Origin: Mastigocoleus testarum BC008
GTDB lineage: Bacteria > Cyanobacteriota > Cyanobacteriia > Cyanobacteriales > Nostocaceae
Direction: 5' to 3'
Assembly: GCF_001456025.1 (NCBI RefSeq)
Contig: NZ_LMTZ01000085.1
Location: 238,546-302,545, forward strand
Length of the DNA: 64,000 nucleotides
Notes under the pieces: model-generated
What the model was told of the DNA's origin: nothing
The model's input: the letters and a program-made list of their open reading frames with translations, nothing else
Databases searched by the model: none
Position numbers and translations under genes: made by a program
Shown here: piece after piece, positions 1 to 7,947 of the stretch
Layout: each line of letters starts with the position of its first letter
Position numbering within the stretch: position 1 is the first letter of the stretch

Positions 1-1453
1 TCATTTAACCGGAGCCTTAGAAGAAAAAATATTTTCCTCAAAAACAGAAATCTTACAACGATGTGTAATTGGAAGACATCCCAGTTGTGACTTAATTCTC
101 AACAGTCCAGAAATCAGTCGGGTCCATGGTATTATCCTGGCTCATCAGGGAAATCACTGCTTTATCGATCTGGCTAGTACCGATGGTTCTCGCATCAATA
201 ATCAAGAAGTTGAATTCAACCAAGAATATTCTTTAAAAGCCGGTGATGCGATCCGAATTGGCGATTTTATTCTTTTATTTGAAGAAATCAACGATGAATC
301 GAAACCTTACTGGTTCCTAAAACCACAAGAAACCAGTAGTCCCAAACAAGTAACTATTGGTAGTGAAGTTCAACCTATATTTCGTTGTTCTCAAATCATA
401 GATGAAACCCATGATGTAAAAACATTTCGCTTAGTTTCTTCTCAATCTACGGTATTTGATGACTACAAACCCGGTCAGTTTGTCACCCTAGATTTAGAAA
501 TTAACGGTCAGCAAGTAAAACGTTCTTACTCAATTTCTTCTAGTCCTTCACGTCCCCATGCTTTGGAAATAACTGTTAAGCGGGTTCCCTCAACTTCAGA
601 GGTATCTAATATTCCCCCTGGTTTGGTTTCTAACTGGTTACACGATAACTTCAAGGTTGGTTCCTTAGTAAAAATCAGCCCACCAATGGGTAAGTTTACT
701 TGTTTTGAACATCCCAACGAAAAATTTTTGTTTATCTCTGCTGGTAGTGGTATCACACCAATGATGTCGATGTCTCGATGGTTATGTGATGTAAAACCAG
801 ATGCTGATGTTATATTTGTTCATAGTGCGAAAACAGTAAGGGATATTATTTTCCGCCAAGAATTAGAGTTGATGGCGTCAAGGTACCCGAATTTTAAATT
901 AGCTATTACTTTAACTGGTACTCATCATCCAACTTGGTCGGGTTATAGCGGTAGGCTAAATAATTTAATGCTACAAGCGATCGCACCCGATTTCAAAGAA
1001 CGTCTTGTGTATGTTTGTGGTTCTGATGGATTTAGAAATGGTGTGAAAACAACCCTTGAAGGAATGAGATTCCCGATGTCTTCCTACCATGAAGAAAGTT
1101 TTGGCTCCAACAAACGAAGAAAATCTTTACCATCACCAAAACCAGAAATCCATAGACAATCGGAATTTTCTCCGCAAGATACCCATATAGCTGCCACTTC
1201 CTCAAATACTGATGTTGTAGTTTTTACTAAATCTCAAAAGGAAGTAATTTGCGAACCAGAAGAAACTATTTTAGAAGCGGCTCAAAGGGAAGGTATTAGA
1301 TTACCCTATGGATGTCAGATGGGAGCTTGCGGTCAATGCAAGTTACATAAAGTGTCTGGAGAAGTTGTTTATGAAGAAGATTCTGATTGTGAAAATGATT
1401 TTGTTCTAACCTGCGTTGCTAAAGCTGCTGGACGTGTAACAATTGAAGGCTAG
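1..1453 (+). CDS. FHA - flavin reductase - 2Fe-2S ferredoxin fusion protein (5' end outside window)
   Basis: The reading frame is open from base 2, so the gene begins before the window; 483 residues are visible. First comes an FHA domain (IGRHPSCDLIL at visible residues 23-33, then SRVHG), which in known families binds phosphothreonine peptides. A ferredoxin-NADP-reductase-type module follows, with the FAD motif RSYSISSSP near residue 175, the NAD(P) motif GSGITPMM and YVCGSDGF. The C-terminus is a plant-type 2Fe-2S domain with Cys at visible residues 438, 443, 446 and 471 (C-x4-C-x2-C-x24-C). This is the domain order of an oxygenase or hybrid-cluster reductase, with an FHA sensor added. It probably moves electrons from NAD(P)H through FAD to the cluster; the acceptor is unknown. 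An apparent TTG start at 563 is internal to the flavin domain and is not the start. Confidence 0.85.
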   Translation, partial: HLTGALEEKIFSSKTEILQRCVIGRHPSCDLILNSPEISRVHGIILAHQGNHCFIDLASTDGSRINNQEVEFNQEYSLKAGDAIRIGDFILLFEEINDESKPYWFLKPQETSSPKQVTIGSEVQPIFRCSQIIDETHDVKTFRLVSSQSTVFDDYKPGQFVTLDLEINGQQVKRSYSISSSPSRPHALEITVKRVPSTSEVSNIPPGLVSNWLHDNFKVGSLVKISPPMGKFTCFEHPNEKFLFISAGSGITPMMSMSRWLCDVKPDADVIFVHSAKTVRDIIFRQELELMASRYPNFKLAITLTGTHHPTWSGYSGRLNNLMLQAIAPDFKERLVYVCGSDGFRNGVKTTLEGMRFPMSSYHEESFGSNKRRKSLPSPKPEIHRQSEFSPQDTHIAATSSNTDVVVFTKSQKEVICEPEETILEAAQREGIRLPYGCQMGACGQCKLHKVSGEVVYEEDSDCENDFVLTCVAKAAGRVTIEG

Positions 1454-2643
1454 ATTTACACAAGGTTATTATTACATAATGATATGTAACTAAAAATACT
1501 CTTATTTCTTTTACTTCTTCACTAAAATGCTTAAGCGTAACAAAGTATACTAATCATTAGTGCTACAGATAGAGCCTCTACAAACTTATCACTAGATCGA
1601 TTTCGATCCTAATAATAAGAGATAAGAGGCTCTTATTATAGTGCTGTGTACAATGAAAAAAGACCATGCCCATAGGATGTTAAAGTCCAGCTACAAGAAA
1701 CGAGAGGTTTTTTGGAGTGTAAGCACAGCAAAATTTTAATATTTACTTATATGTCTCAGGATTCATTAATGTCCTGAGCCAATTACTTATTTCTACAAAT
1801 TTAGGTTAAGCTCTTTGGTTTCTTTAAATAAATTAATCAAATAGACAGATTAATTTATTAAATAGATTACTTTTAAATAAATTCTATGAAATTAGAGCAC
1901 GTTTTAAATTTTTAGAACATAAATTTTTAGAACATAAATTTTTAGAACATAACTTTTGCAACAAAAACTTGTGCGATAAAAATATTACAGCACATATTTC
2001 TTAAGAACAGTCAAATTTGATAAAGAAAGTAGTATGTAAAATGAATAAAATATCGACCGCGTAAAATATTTTGTTATAAAAAGCGTTAATGCATGCTATG
2101 CTTTGAGTCTTGAGTTTTTGTTTGCATCTTCCCCCATAGCTACTTCCTAAGTGAAAATAAGTTATTTTTGATCGTTTTCAGTCGCATTGACAACAAACGC
2201 ATTCGTAAAGTTATTTTCTATATTAGGCATGCATCTATTATCCAGCTCTATTGCAAATACACCTTAAGCCGTAGTAAATTCTATTTCTGAATCTTTTCTA
2301 CCCCAGACATACTATAAATTTGAAGTGTGCTAGCAATTAGATAAGAGCAAAGTGTTTTGCTACTTACGTTTTCATGGAAATTTTCTATCTACTTGACCAG
2401 GGTGAGAATGTCTTTATTGGGTGTAATGAAACGCCCTACATCAAATACTTAGTTTTGGGAAAAATCATTTCCTTTCTACCAGCAGTACAAACTAAGCAAG
2501 AAATTAGCAGATAGACTTTGTAGGTATTTCGCCGAATAATGTATTTACCTACAACATAGTTTGCTTCTTATGCGTATGTTTTCAATTTTTATTTGAAAGT
2601 ATATTTTCGCTTTTGAATTGTGAATTTTTCTTTAGGGTCTACT
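1454..2643. other. AT-rich spacer with a short tandem repeat
   Basis: No credible gene was seen in about 1.2 kb of AT-rich DNA. The only distinct structure is the 15-bp tandem repeat at 1906-1950, listed separately. The rest holds short stop-rich frames on both strands. Confidence 0.6.
1906..1950. repeat. 15-bp tandem repeat, three perfect copies
   Basis: The unit aaatttttagaacat occurs three times head to tail (1906-1920, 1921-1935, 1936-1950) without a mismatch. It lies in non-coding DNA. Its function is unknown; replication slippage is the simplest origin. Confidence 0.9.
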
Positions 2644-2880
2644 ATGTATGATTTTTTTACTCGATATCAGACCGAGTCTATTTTTCTTTTTGCATATAAA
2701 AATATCTTATGGATTACTCTCCAAGCGTACTCACGATTTTTGGAGCTTTTAAGGGCGATCGCAATATCAATTGACGATTGCTTAACGTTAGTCTCAACAC
2801 AGTGTATTCAACCAATACTGGGTAAGTCCTATGACTATTTATCAAGCAAACCTACTTACCAATATTGGTGTTTTAAATAA
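2644..2880 (+). CDS. possible small hypothetical protein
   Basis: An open frame of 78 codons runs from ATG 2644; an upstream in-frame GTG at 2620 would add eight residues. The protein would have a hydrophobic N-terminal half (IFLFAYKNILWITLQ) and a HIP1 octamer at 2756 in the middle. I see no good ribosome binding site and do not recognise the family. It could be a chance frame; the main support is its position just before another small gene on the same strand. Confidence 0.25.
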   Translation: MYDFFTRYQTESIFLFAYKNILWITLQAYSRFLELLRAIAISIDDCLTLVSTQCIQPILGKSYDYLSSKPTYQYWCFK

Positions 2881-2953
2881 CTTATAGTCAGAATGACGAA
2901 GAAAATTCAAATAGTACGATGAAAGATTGAATATAGTTTAAACACTTGAGTCG

Positions 2954-3292
2954 ATGAATATTATCACAGAAAATTTCGAGCTCAAGCAGCACATCTCAAA
3001 ATTACCATTACCGCAGCAAAGGGCTCTTCTATCTTGGTTAGGAACGCAAATCGCTAAAAGAGAATTGGAGGAAGAATTTGATATCCCTACAAAGCCAAGA
3101 CGAGAGGTTTTAGAGATTAAGCGGGTTGGTAAATTTGCGTACCAGCTTGAGGCATTTGAATGTAGTAATAAGTACTGTTGGTGTAAAAAGCCATCAGGTA
3201 AGAAACATACTGCATGGTACGGCTATCAGTGGCGTAAAGATAGGGTTGTTTCTTGGTATATCGGCAAGCGTTTAATTGAGGAGGAATATTAG
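2954..3292 (+). CDS. small conserved-type protein with DUF6788-like Cys/aromatic tail
   Basis: The product has 112 residues. The N-terminal half is charged and helical (FELKQHISKL, LLSWLGTQIAKRELEEEF). The C-terminal half has Cys residues in the pattern C-x4-C-x-C followed by a Lys/Gly/His stretch and aromatic residues (AWYGYQW, WYIGKRL). This resembles the short DUF6788-type module found in many bacterial and cyanobacterial small proteins, where CG(K)xxCxC precedes HGPYYY-like residues. The function of that family is not established. The ribosome binding site is weak (gag about 8 bases before ATG). Residue choice looks protein-like, so I regard the gene as real, without a function. Confidence 0.6.
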   Translation: MNIITENFELKQHISKLPLPQQRALLSWLGTQIAKRELEEEFDIPTKPRREVLEIKRVGKFAYQLEAFECSNKYCWCKKPSGKKHTAWYGYQWRKDRVVSWYIGKRLIEEEY

Positions 3293-3472
3293 TTTATTAT
3301 CGGTAATTTAAGCATTTCAACCAAGCGATTCTTATGCTTGGTTGATATACTGCTTAATCTCAAAAAGTCACAACATAGGGAATAAAAGGTATAAAAAGTA
3401 TATGAGGAGTGTAATAATACAGATGATATAGTCTTTGCTGCAACTAACAACAAACAAAATCAGGAGGCAGAA

Positions 3473-4984
3473 ATGTCAGAAGCGTTACGGCAAAAAAAAA
3501 TTGTTGTTGTTGGTGCTGGTTGGGCTGGATTAGGGGCAACCTACCACTTAGCAAAACAGGGTTATCAAGTAACACTTCTGGAAGCAGGTTCCTACCCTGG
3601 CGGGTTAGTAGCAGGTTGGAAAACTAAGGGTGGACGTTCGACAGAAGCGGGGATTCATGGTTTTTGGTATCCCTACAGAAATATTTTCGCTTTAATTAAC
3701 GAATTGGGAATTAACCCTTTCACTACTTGGACTCGTTCTTCACAATATTCTCCCATCGGTTTAGAAGCAGAATCACCTATTTTTCAGGATTTACCTCGGT
3801 TACCAACACCTCTTGGAACTTTTGTATACACCCAATTCCAACGTTTGCCCTTAGTTGATCGTCTTAGCGCTCTACCTTTACTTTACGCTGTTATTGATTT
3901 TGATAATTCAGATGCGGCATGGCGACGTTATGACTTTGTTACAGCAAGGGAATTATTCAAACAATTTGGTGTGTCGCAAAGACTATATAAAGAATCTTTT
4001 GAACCTATGTTGCTGGTCGGTTTATTCGCACCAGGAGAACAATGTTCCGCAGCAGCTACTTTGGGAATGCTTTACTTTTTTATCCTTGCTCATCAAGCAG
4101 ATTTTGATGTTGTTTGGTGTAGAGGAACTGTTGGGGAAAAAATCTTCCGTCCTTGGACAGAAAAAATTGAACAAGCCGGAGGAAAAATCCTAACAAATCG
4201 ACGAGTTACCGATTTAATCAGCGATAGTAACAACCAAATCACAGGTGTTGTCTGTGGTGATGAAGTTTTTACTGCGGATGCAGCGATTTTCGCAGTTGGT
4301 ATTAATGGGATGAAAAAAATTGTCTCGGGTAGTCCCGTTTTGCAAAGCCGAGCAGAATTTCGGAATTTAAGTAATTTAGGGGGAATAGATGTTTTAGCAA
4401 CTCGTCTGTGGTTCGATCGCAAAATTAATATTCCCCGTCCTTCCAATGCTTGTTTTGGTTTTGATTCCACTACCGGATGGACATTTTTTGATTTAAATGC
4501 TTTGCATGATGAATATAAAGATGAACCAGAGACAGTTGTAGAAGTAGATTTTTACCACGCCAATCAATTCATTGCCTTGGAAGATAAAGAAATTATTTCA
4601 ATAGTTCATAATTATTTAACAACATGTGTTCCTGCTTTCAGGGAAGCAAAAGTTATTGACAGTAGTGTTATTCGTTTACCACAAGCAGTTACTCATTTTG
4701 CTCCTGGTAGTTATAGTCATATGCTTCCAGCTAAAACTAGTTTTTCTAACTTATTTATGAGTGGTGATTGGATTATTAATCGTCATGGTTCTTGGTCCCA
4801 GGAAAAAGCTTATGTTACCGGTTTAGAAGCTGCAAACCTAGCGATCGAGTATTTACAAGAAGGAGTGCCGGCTAACATTTTACCAGTGGAAGAAGACGAA
4901 GGACATATTCAAGTCGCCAGACGAATTAATCAAACTGTGCGCGAGGTGGGTAAATCAGTGTTACCTAATTTTTGGCTTCCCTAG
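3473..4984 (+). CDS. FAD-dependent amine-oxidase/phytoene-desaturase-family oxidoreductase
   Basis: The 503-residue protein begins after a strong ribosome binding site (caggagg, 6 bases before ATG). A Rossmann ADP-binding motif is at residues 10-40 (VVGAGWAGLGATYHL, then the acidic LLEA end), followed by PGGLVAGW. This is the arrangement of the NAD(P)-binding-8/amine oxidase superfamily that includes phytoene, zeta-carotene and hydroxysqualene oxidoreductases. The C-terminal FAD contact region is present (MSGDWI, GSWSQEKAYVTGLEAA). It is a flavoenzyme, probably acting on an isoprenoid or carotenoid-like lipid; the substrate cannot be read from sequence. It stands alone, with non-coding DNA on both sides. 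Confidence 0.8.
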   Translation: MSEALRQKKIVVVGAGWAGLGATYHLAKQGYQVTLLEAGSYPGGLVAGWKTKGGRSTEAGIHGFWYPYRNIFALINELGINPFTTWTRSSQYSPIGLEAESPIFQDLPRLPTPLGTFVYTQFQRLPLVDRLSALPLLYAVIDFDNSDAAWRRYDFVTARELFKQFGVSQRLYKESFEPMLLVGLFAPGEQCSAAATLGMLYFFILAHQADFDVVWCRGTVGEKIFRPWTEKIEQAGGKILTNRRVTDLISDSNNQITGVVCGDEVFTADAAIFAVGINGMKKIVSGSPVLQSRAEFRNLSNLGGIDVLATRLWFDRKINIPRPSNACFGFDSTTGWTFFDLNALHDEYKDEPETVVEVDFYHANQFIALEDKEIISIVHNYLTTCVPAFREAKVIDSSVIRLPQAVTHFAPGSYSHMLPAKTSFSNLFMSGDWIINRHGSWSQEKAYVTGLEAANLAIEYLQEGVPANILPVEEDEGHIQVARRINQTVREVGKSVLPNFWLP

Positions 4985-5212
4985 TTTGATTTTTGCTATT
5001 GTTGATTTTTATTTCAAATTTAAATTTAATTATTATTTTGAATTTGATTTGTGTTGGTAGCTGGGAGATTGAGTTACTTAACTCGATTGGTGATTGCCCC
5101 AGAATAAAATAATACTAAGAGCGTCTTGATTGCCCATTTTTTAGAAATTAGTTTGTGTTTGGGGGAGCATAGAATAGAAATCCTACAAGAGTTTATAGGC
5201 TGGATAGATATA

Positions 5213-5320
5213 GCGCTACGTGCAAGTCATTAGCAGATCCATAGGTAGCGCAGCTAGAGGCTCAGCTCTGACTAACTTCACCTTGCGGACTCCAAAGCCG
5301 CAGGCTAAGCGAGGACATAG
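5213..5320. repeat. degenerate dispersed GC-rich repeat
   Basis: The block is richer in GC than its surroundings and contains agatccataggtagcg and ctagaggctcagc. Related segments occur at 7304-7352 (ccggatccgtaggtagcg) and within 37259-37530 (ccggatctgtaggtagcg). These look like members of a palindromic repeat family scattered in intergenic DNA. Confidence 0.55.
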
Positions 5321-5325
5321 GTTTT

Positions 5326-5442
5326 ATACTAAATCCGGGTTAATTACCCCTTTTTAGAATGAGAGAGGGAAGTGTGGGAGGTGTGGGAAGTGTGGGGGGA
5401 AATCCCAAAAAATATAAAGGGGTTTTAAGAATCGGATTTGGT
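5326..5442 (+). repeat. 117-bp MITE-like element, copy 1
   Basis: This segment recurs in inverted orientation at 13086-13202 with 112 of 117 positions identical and no length change. The left end reads actaaatccgg; the right end, on the other strand, reads accaaatccga, so the element has imperfect terminal inverted repeats of about 10 bases. The interior has an unusual purine run with the heptad-like series tgtgggaggtgtgggaag. It has no coding capacity. This is the form of a short non-autonomous mobile repeat. Confidence 0.8.
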
Positions 5443-5640
5443 TTTAGAACTCATCAATGTCCTAACATAGCTACGTAGTTCTACACATTAATAAGAAAGA
5501 ATAAAAAAAACGGGTAAGGTACCCGCCTCAAAATCACTACTTGTGATTAGTTAACCTATTTTTAAACTCTTGGTAAAGATCTCACCGATACAATTAGTCT
5601 GAGAATTGCGAAATAAATCGGAATATTGAGATCTAAAAAT

Positions 5641-6096
5641 TTATTGATTAGTACAACTCTGGATCTTTTTTCTGATGTTTAAACGATCCAATCCCTCTTT
5701 AATCCACTGCAAACACTCATATTCAGATCTAAATAATTTTGGCGCTGCAATATTATTTAACGAATCTGACGGGTAGTGGTCGTAAAAATATTTACCACCT
5801 TGATTAAAGACAATAATCAAATTATTCCGATATGTATAGCGAAGCTTAAAAGCATCACTATAAGCGACTAAATCGGAATGCAGATCGAGATGCTCCTTAG
5901 CTATCTTAATTATATTCTCAATGTTACTACCGTAGATAGTCGCAGGATTCTCTACCTTATGAAATTGACTATTATAACCAACAGCCGATAGTAATTTGTA
6001 GGAAAAAATATCGTATTTATCGGCTTTACCGAAAACAAAAGGAATGATGAGATATCCTTTGTATGAAACGGATTCCTCGTATAGTAGACGACCCAT
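5641..6096 (-). CDS. hypothetical protein (151 aa)
   Basis: A minus-strand frame of 151 codons starts at ATG 6096, with a good ribosome binding site (aaaggag, 9 bases upstream). The predicted protein is soluble and mixed alpha/beta, rich in Tyr, Asn and Ile, with no signal peptide or membrane segment. The C-terminal part (SEYECLQWIKEGLDRLN) looks like a terminal amphipathic helix. I do not recognise the family. The balanced composition and the ribosome binding site make it a likely real gene; it stands alone. Confidence 0.6.
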   Translation of the reverse strand: MGRLLYEESVSYKGYLIIPFVFGKADKYDIFSYKLLSAVGYNSQFHKVENPATIYGSNIENIIKIAKEHLDLHSDLVAYSDAFKLRYTYRNNLIIVFNQGGKYFYDHYPSDSLNNIAAPKLFRSEYECLQWIKEGLDRLNIRKKIQSCTNQ

Positions 6097-6146
6097 ATCC
6101 AGTCTCCTTTGGTGTAAGTTTAAATACCAAAGCCCAAGCTGATTAA

Positions 6147-6362
6147 TTAGGAAATATTTCTCAAGCAGATATAGCCCAAGAAATTATTTTGCTCTTAGAC
6201 TTCTATCAAAGAAAGCTAGCGAAATATGGCATAAAATACACCCATACTCCCATTGTGTCTGAAAGTGCTGAGAGTATTTATTATAATTTATTCGCCAATT
6301 TTGCTGTTAGCTCTTTATTTAAAAATATCACACCAAATATAGTTAGAGTAATGCTTATTTAA
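6147..6362 (+). pseudogene. possible protein-gene remnant without start codon
   Basis: An open stretch of 71 codons reads like real protein (for example QADIAQEIILLLDFYQRKL, then YTHTPIVSESAESIYYNL). It has no ATG or GTG near its beginning and is preceded in frame by TAA at 6144. Sense continues for about eight codons upstream of that stop, directly next to the start of the opposite-strand gene at 6096. It is probably the 3' part of a decayed gene; the family is unknown. Confidence 0.35.
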
Positions 6363-7212
6363 CTTTGAAATATAGAATGTATCTAAATTTTCATAAATTT
6401 CTATAGATAGTTTATGTAAATCTTAGTTAATAAACAGATCTACAAGAGCAGATAGGTATAATAAATCAATAATTCACACACCACCAATTCTTATTTAATG
6501 ACAAAATATCACCTGACATAATACCTGTGAATATATTTATAAACTCATTACTAAAACCTAGACACTTTAAATTTTTCCAAATATCCATATCTAATATTAA
6601 ACGTCAGCCTAAGGACATCATACTTTACTTAAAAATATTTAGATTAAACCGTAATCTAATGAACTTAATTACACCAATACCTAATTCAATCACTCGTCAT
6701 TCTTCTAGAAATAAAAGTTAGTATATCCATTACAGAATTACCTATAGCGGATTGTAAGTAAGTGAGGTACAGTTCAGAAGCTGAAAGTCTGTTATCGAGA
6801 GAATTATACTCTTGGCCCTTGAATTCTTCCATAGGTCAAAACCCAGTAAAATTCGCGCCATAAATTACTACATGGAAAACCAAGCCTTCGATCCCACAAG
6901 AAAATAAAAAAAGCTTCAGATATAGTCGTCCTAAATCGTTTATAAAAATCAATATTGTAGAGATGCGACAGAACCTGAACAGCACCTATGACAAAAGGCT
7001 TCAGTGTTGCGCCTGTTGCATTTTACAGAATTTATCTGTTCGCAACTCAAATAGGATTCCTATAATTAGGAGCAATTTATCTAAGTTTCACGAATCAGTT
7101 ACAATTTTTGTTAATAGATTTTTACTTTTCTCTGTTCACAATAAAAAGTAATTAATTGTAACCTATATAAATATTATTATCAGCAAATCATGACCAAAAA
7201 ATAGACTGGATA

Positions 7213-7282
7213 CAAGCCCCGGATTTATCCGTGGAAAGAAAAAATATATTTTCCTTATTTCAAGCCCCTCGATTTATCGATG
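7213..7282. mobile_element. two IS200/IS605-end-like hairpins (possible relic)
   Basis: Two similar segments lie 48 bases apart: caagccccggatttatccg at about 7213 and caagcccctcgatttatcg at 7261. Each can fold as a hairpin around a central tt. Cyanobacterial IS200/IS605-type elements often end with aagcccc-hairpin-gtggg sequences, so these could be solo ends of decayed copies. No transposase or TnpB frame is next to them, so the assignment is tentative. Confidence 0.3.
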
Positions 7283-7303
7283 GGATAATAATTTTGAATT
7301 TTG

Positions 7304-7352
7304 TTAGCGCAAGCGCGATAGCGTACCGGATCCGTAGGTAGCGCTGCGTGAT
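7304..7352. repeat. dispersed GC-rich palindromic repeat
   Basis: The segment carries gcgcaagcgcgatagcg and ccggatccgtaggtagcgc, which match parts of the repeat blocks near 5.2 kb and 37.3 kb. It is more GC-rich than its surroundings and non-coding. Confidence 0.5.
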
Positions 7353-7429
7353 GTTTAGCCATATTTTGAATTCCCCCGAAGGGGGTTGACATTACTTGTT
7401 ATTAATAAGTTTAGAGTTTTGATATGTAT

Positions 7430-7497
7430 GAAAAATAAAAAGCTGTGAAACTATAAGTTTCACAGCTTTAAGTGTGGTGTGAGGAGCTTAACTATAT
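7430..7497 (-). ncRNA. Yfr1-like small RNA candidate A
   Basis: On the minus strand the sequence ctcctcacac (7477-7486) matches 10 of the 11 bases of the motif acuccucacac, which is nearly invariant in the cyanobacterial small RNA Yfr1. Nine bases downstream a perfect 14-bp hairpin (arms 7439-7452 and 7456-7469, loop of three) is followed by a T-rich run, forming a terminator. A tagtat box (7504-7509) lies where a -10 element would give a transcript of about 65 bases, the size known for Yfr1. The 5' hairpin of classical Yfr1 is not evident. A second similar unit lies 300 bases away. Confidence 0.55.
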
Positions 7498-7734
7498 ACA
7501 ATCATACTAGCAAAATAGAATTGTAACAATTGTGTTAATACAATTTTCCTTGAAAAATAAGCATTCTTAGTTTTCCCCCGTTTTCATGTATATATAAATT
7601 AATCTGGGAAATTTATGTCATAAATAGTTAGTACTTAATAACCTTAAATTTAGTGGATAAAATTGCGAATTTATTTGAAAATGCCTAGTTTTAATATTTA
7701 TCTTAAAGAATTTTTAGTTGTCAGCCAAGGAGAA

Positions 7735-7802
7735 AATAAAATAAAACTGCGGATTCTATCAGCTAAATCCACAGTTTACTTAATTGTGTGAGGAGACTTG
7801 AG
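7735..7802 (-). ncRNA. Yfr1-like small RNA candidate B
   Basis: The minus strand carries ctcctcacac at 7786-7795, then aattaag, then a 12-bp terminator hairpin with one G-U pair (arms 7744-7755 and 7766-7777) and a T-rich tail. A tagtat box (7809-7814) precedes it, as in copy A. The two units share the box, the motif and the terminator order but differ elsewhere. This is the pattern expected for selected paralogous small RNAs rather than a recent duplication. In other cyanobacteria Yfr1 pairs through this motif with mRNAs of outer-membrane proteins; the targets here are unknown. Confidence 0.55.
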
Positions 7803-7947
7803 TTGCATATACTATATGTCTAACCGAGAATTTGCCAACTATCTGTTACTGTTTTTGAAACCATTCAATTCAATTACGTGTTCACAAAATATTATGTTCT
7901 AAGTGGGAATATATTTTCAATCTCATTACTCATCCTACATTCTGATT

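Larger units (their letters stand above)
4985..5640. other. spacer carrying two repeat elements
   Basis: There is no gene here. The stretch holds a degenerate GC-rich repeat (about 5213-5320) followed directly by a 117-bp MITE-like element (5326-5442); both are listed separately. The remainder is AT-rich. Confidence 0.7.
6097..7947. other. 1.85-kb gene-poor spacer with remnant, hairpins and sRNA candidates
   Basis: No confident protein gene is present. Separately listed here are a start-less coding remnant (6147-6362), two transposon-end-like hairpins (7213-7282), a dispersed repeat (7304-7352) and two Yfr1-like RNA candidates (about 7430-7497 and 7735-7802). Two open frames of 62-64 codons (6527-6721, 6963-7151) look like chance. 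Confidence 0.6.

Noticed and set aside
563..1453. Separate gene starting at 563
   Set aside because: The start is a TTG inside the flavin-binding motif region, and the frame is open with clear FHA and FAD sequence back to base 2.
6527..7151. Two open frames of 64 and 62 codons (6527-6721, 6963-7151)
   Set aside because: Composition is random-looking, they lack ribosome binding sites and show no domain features.
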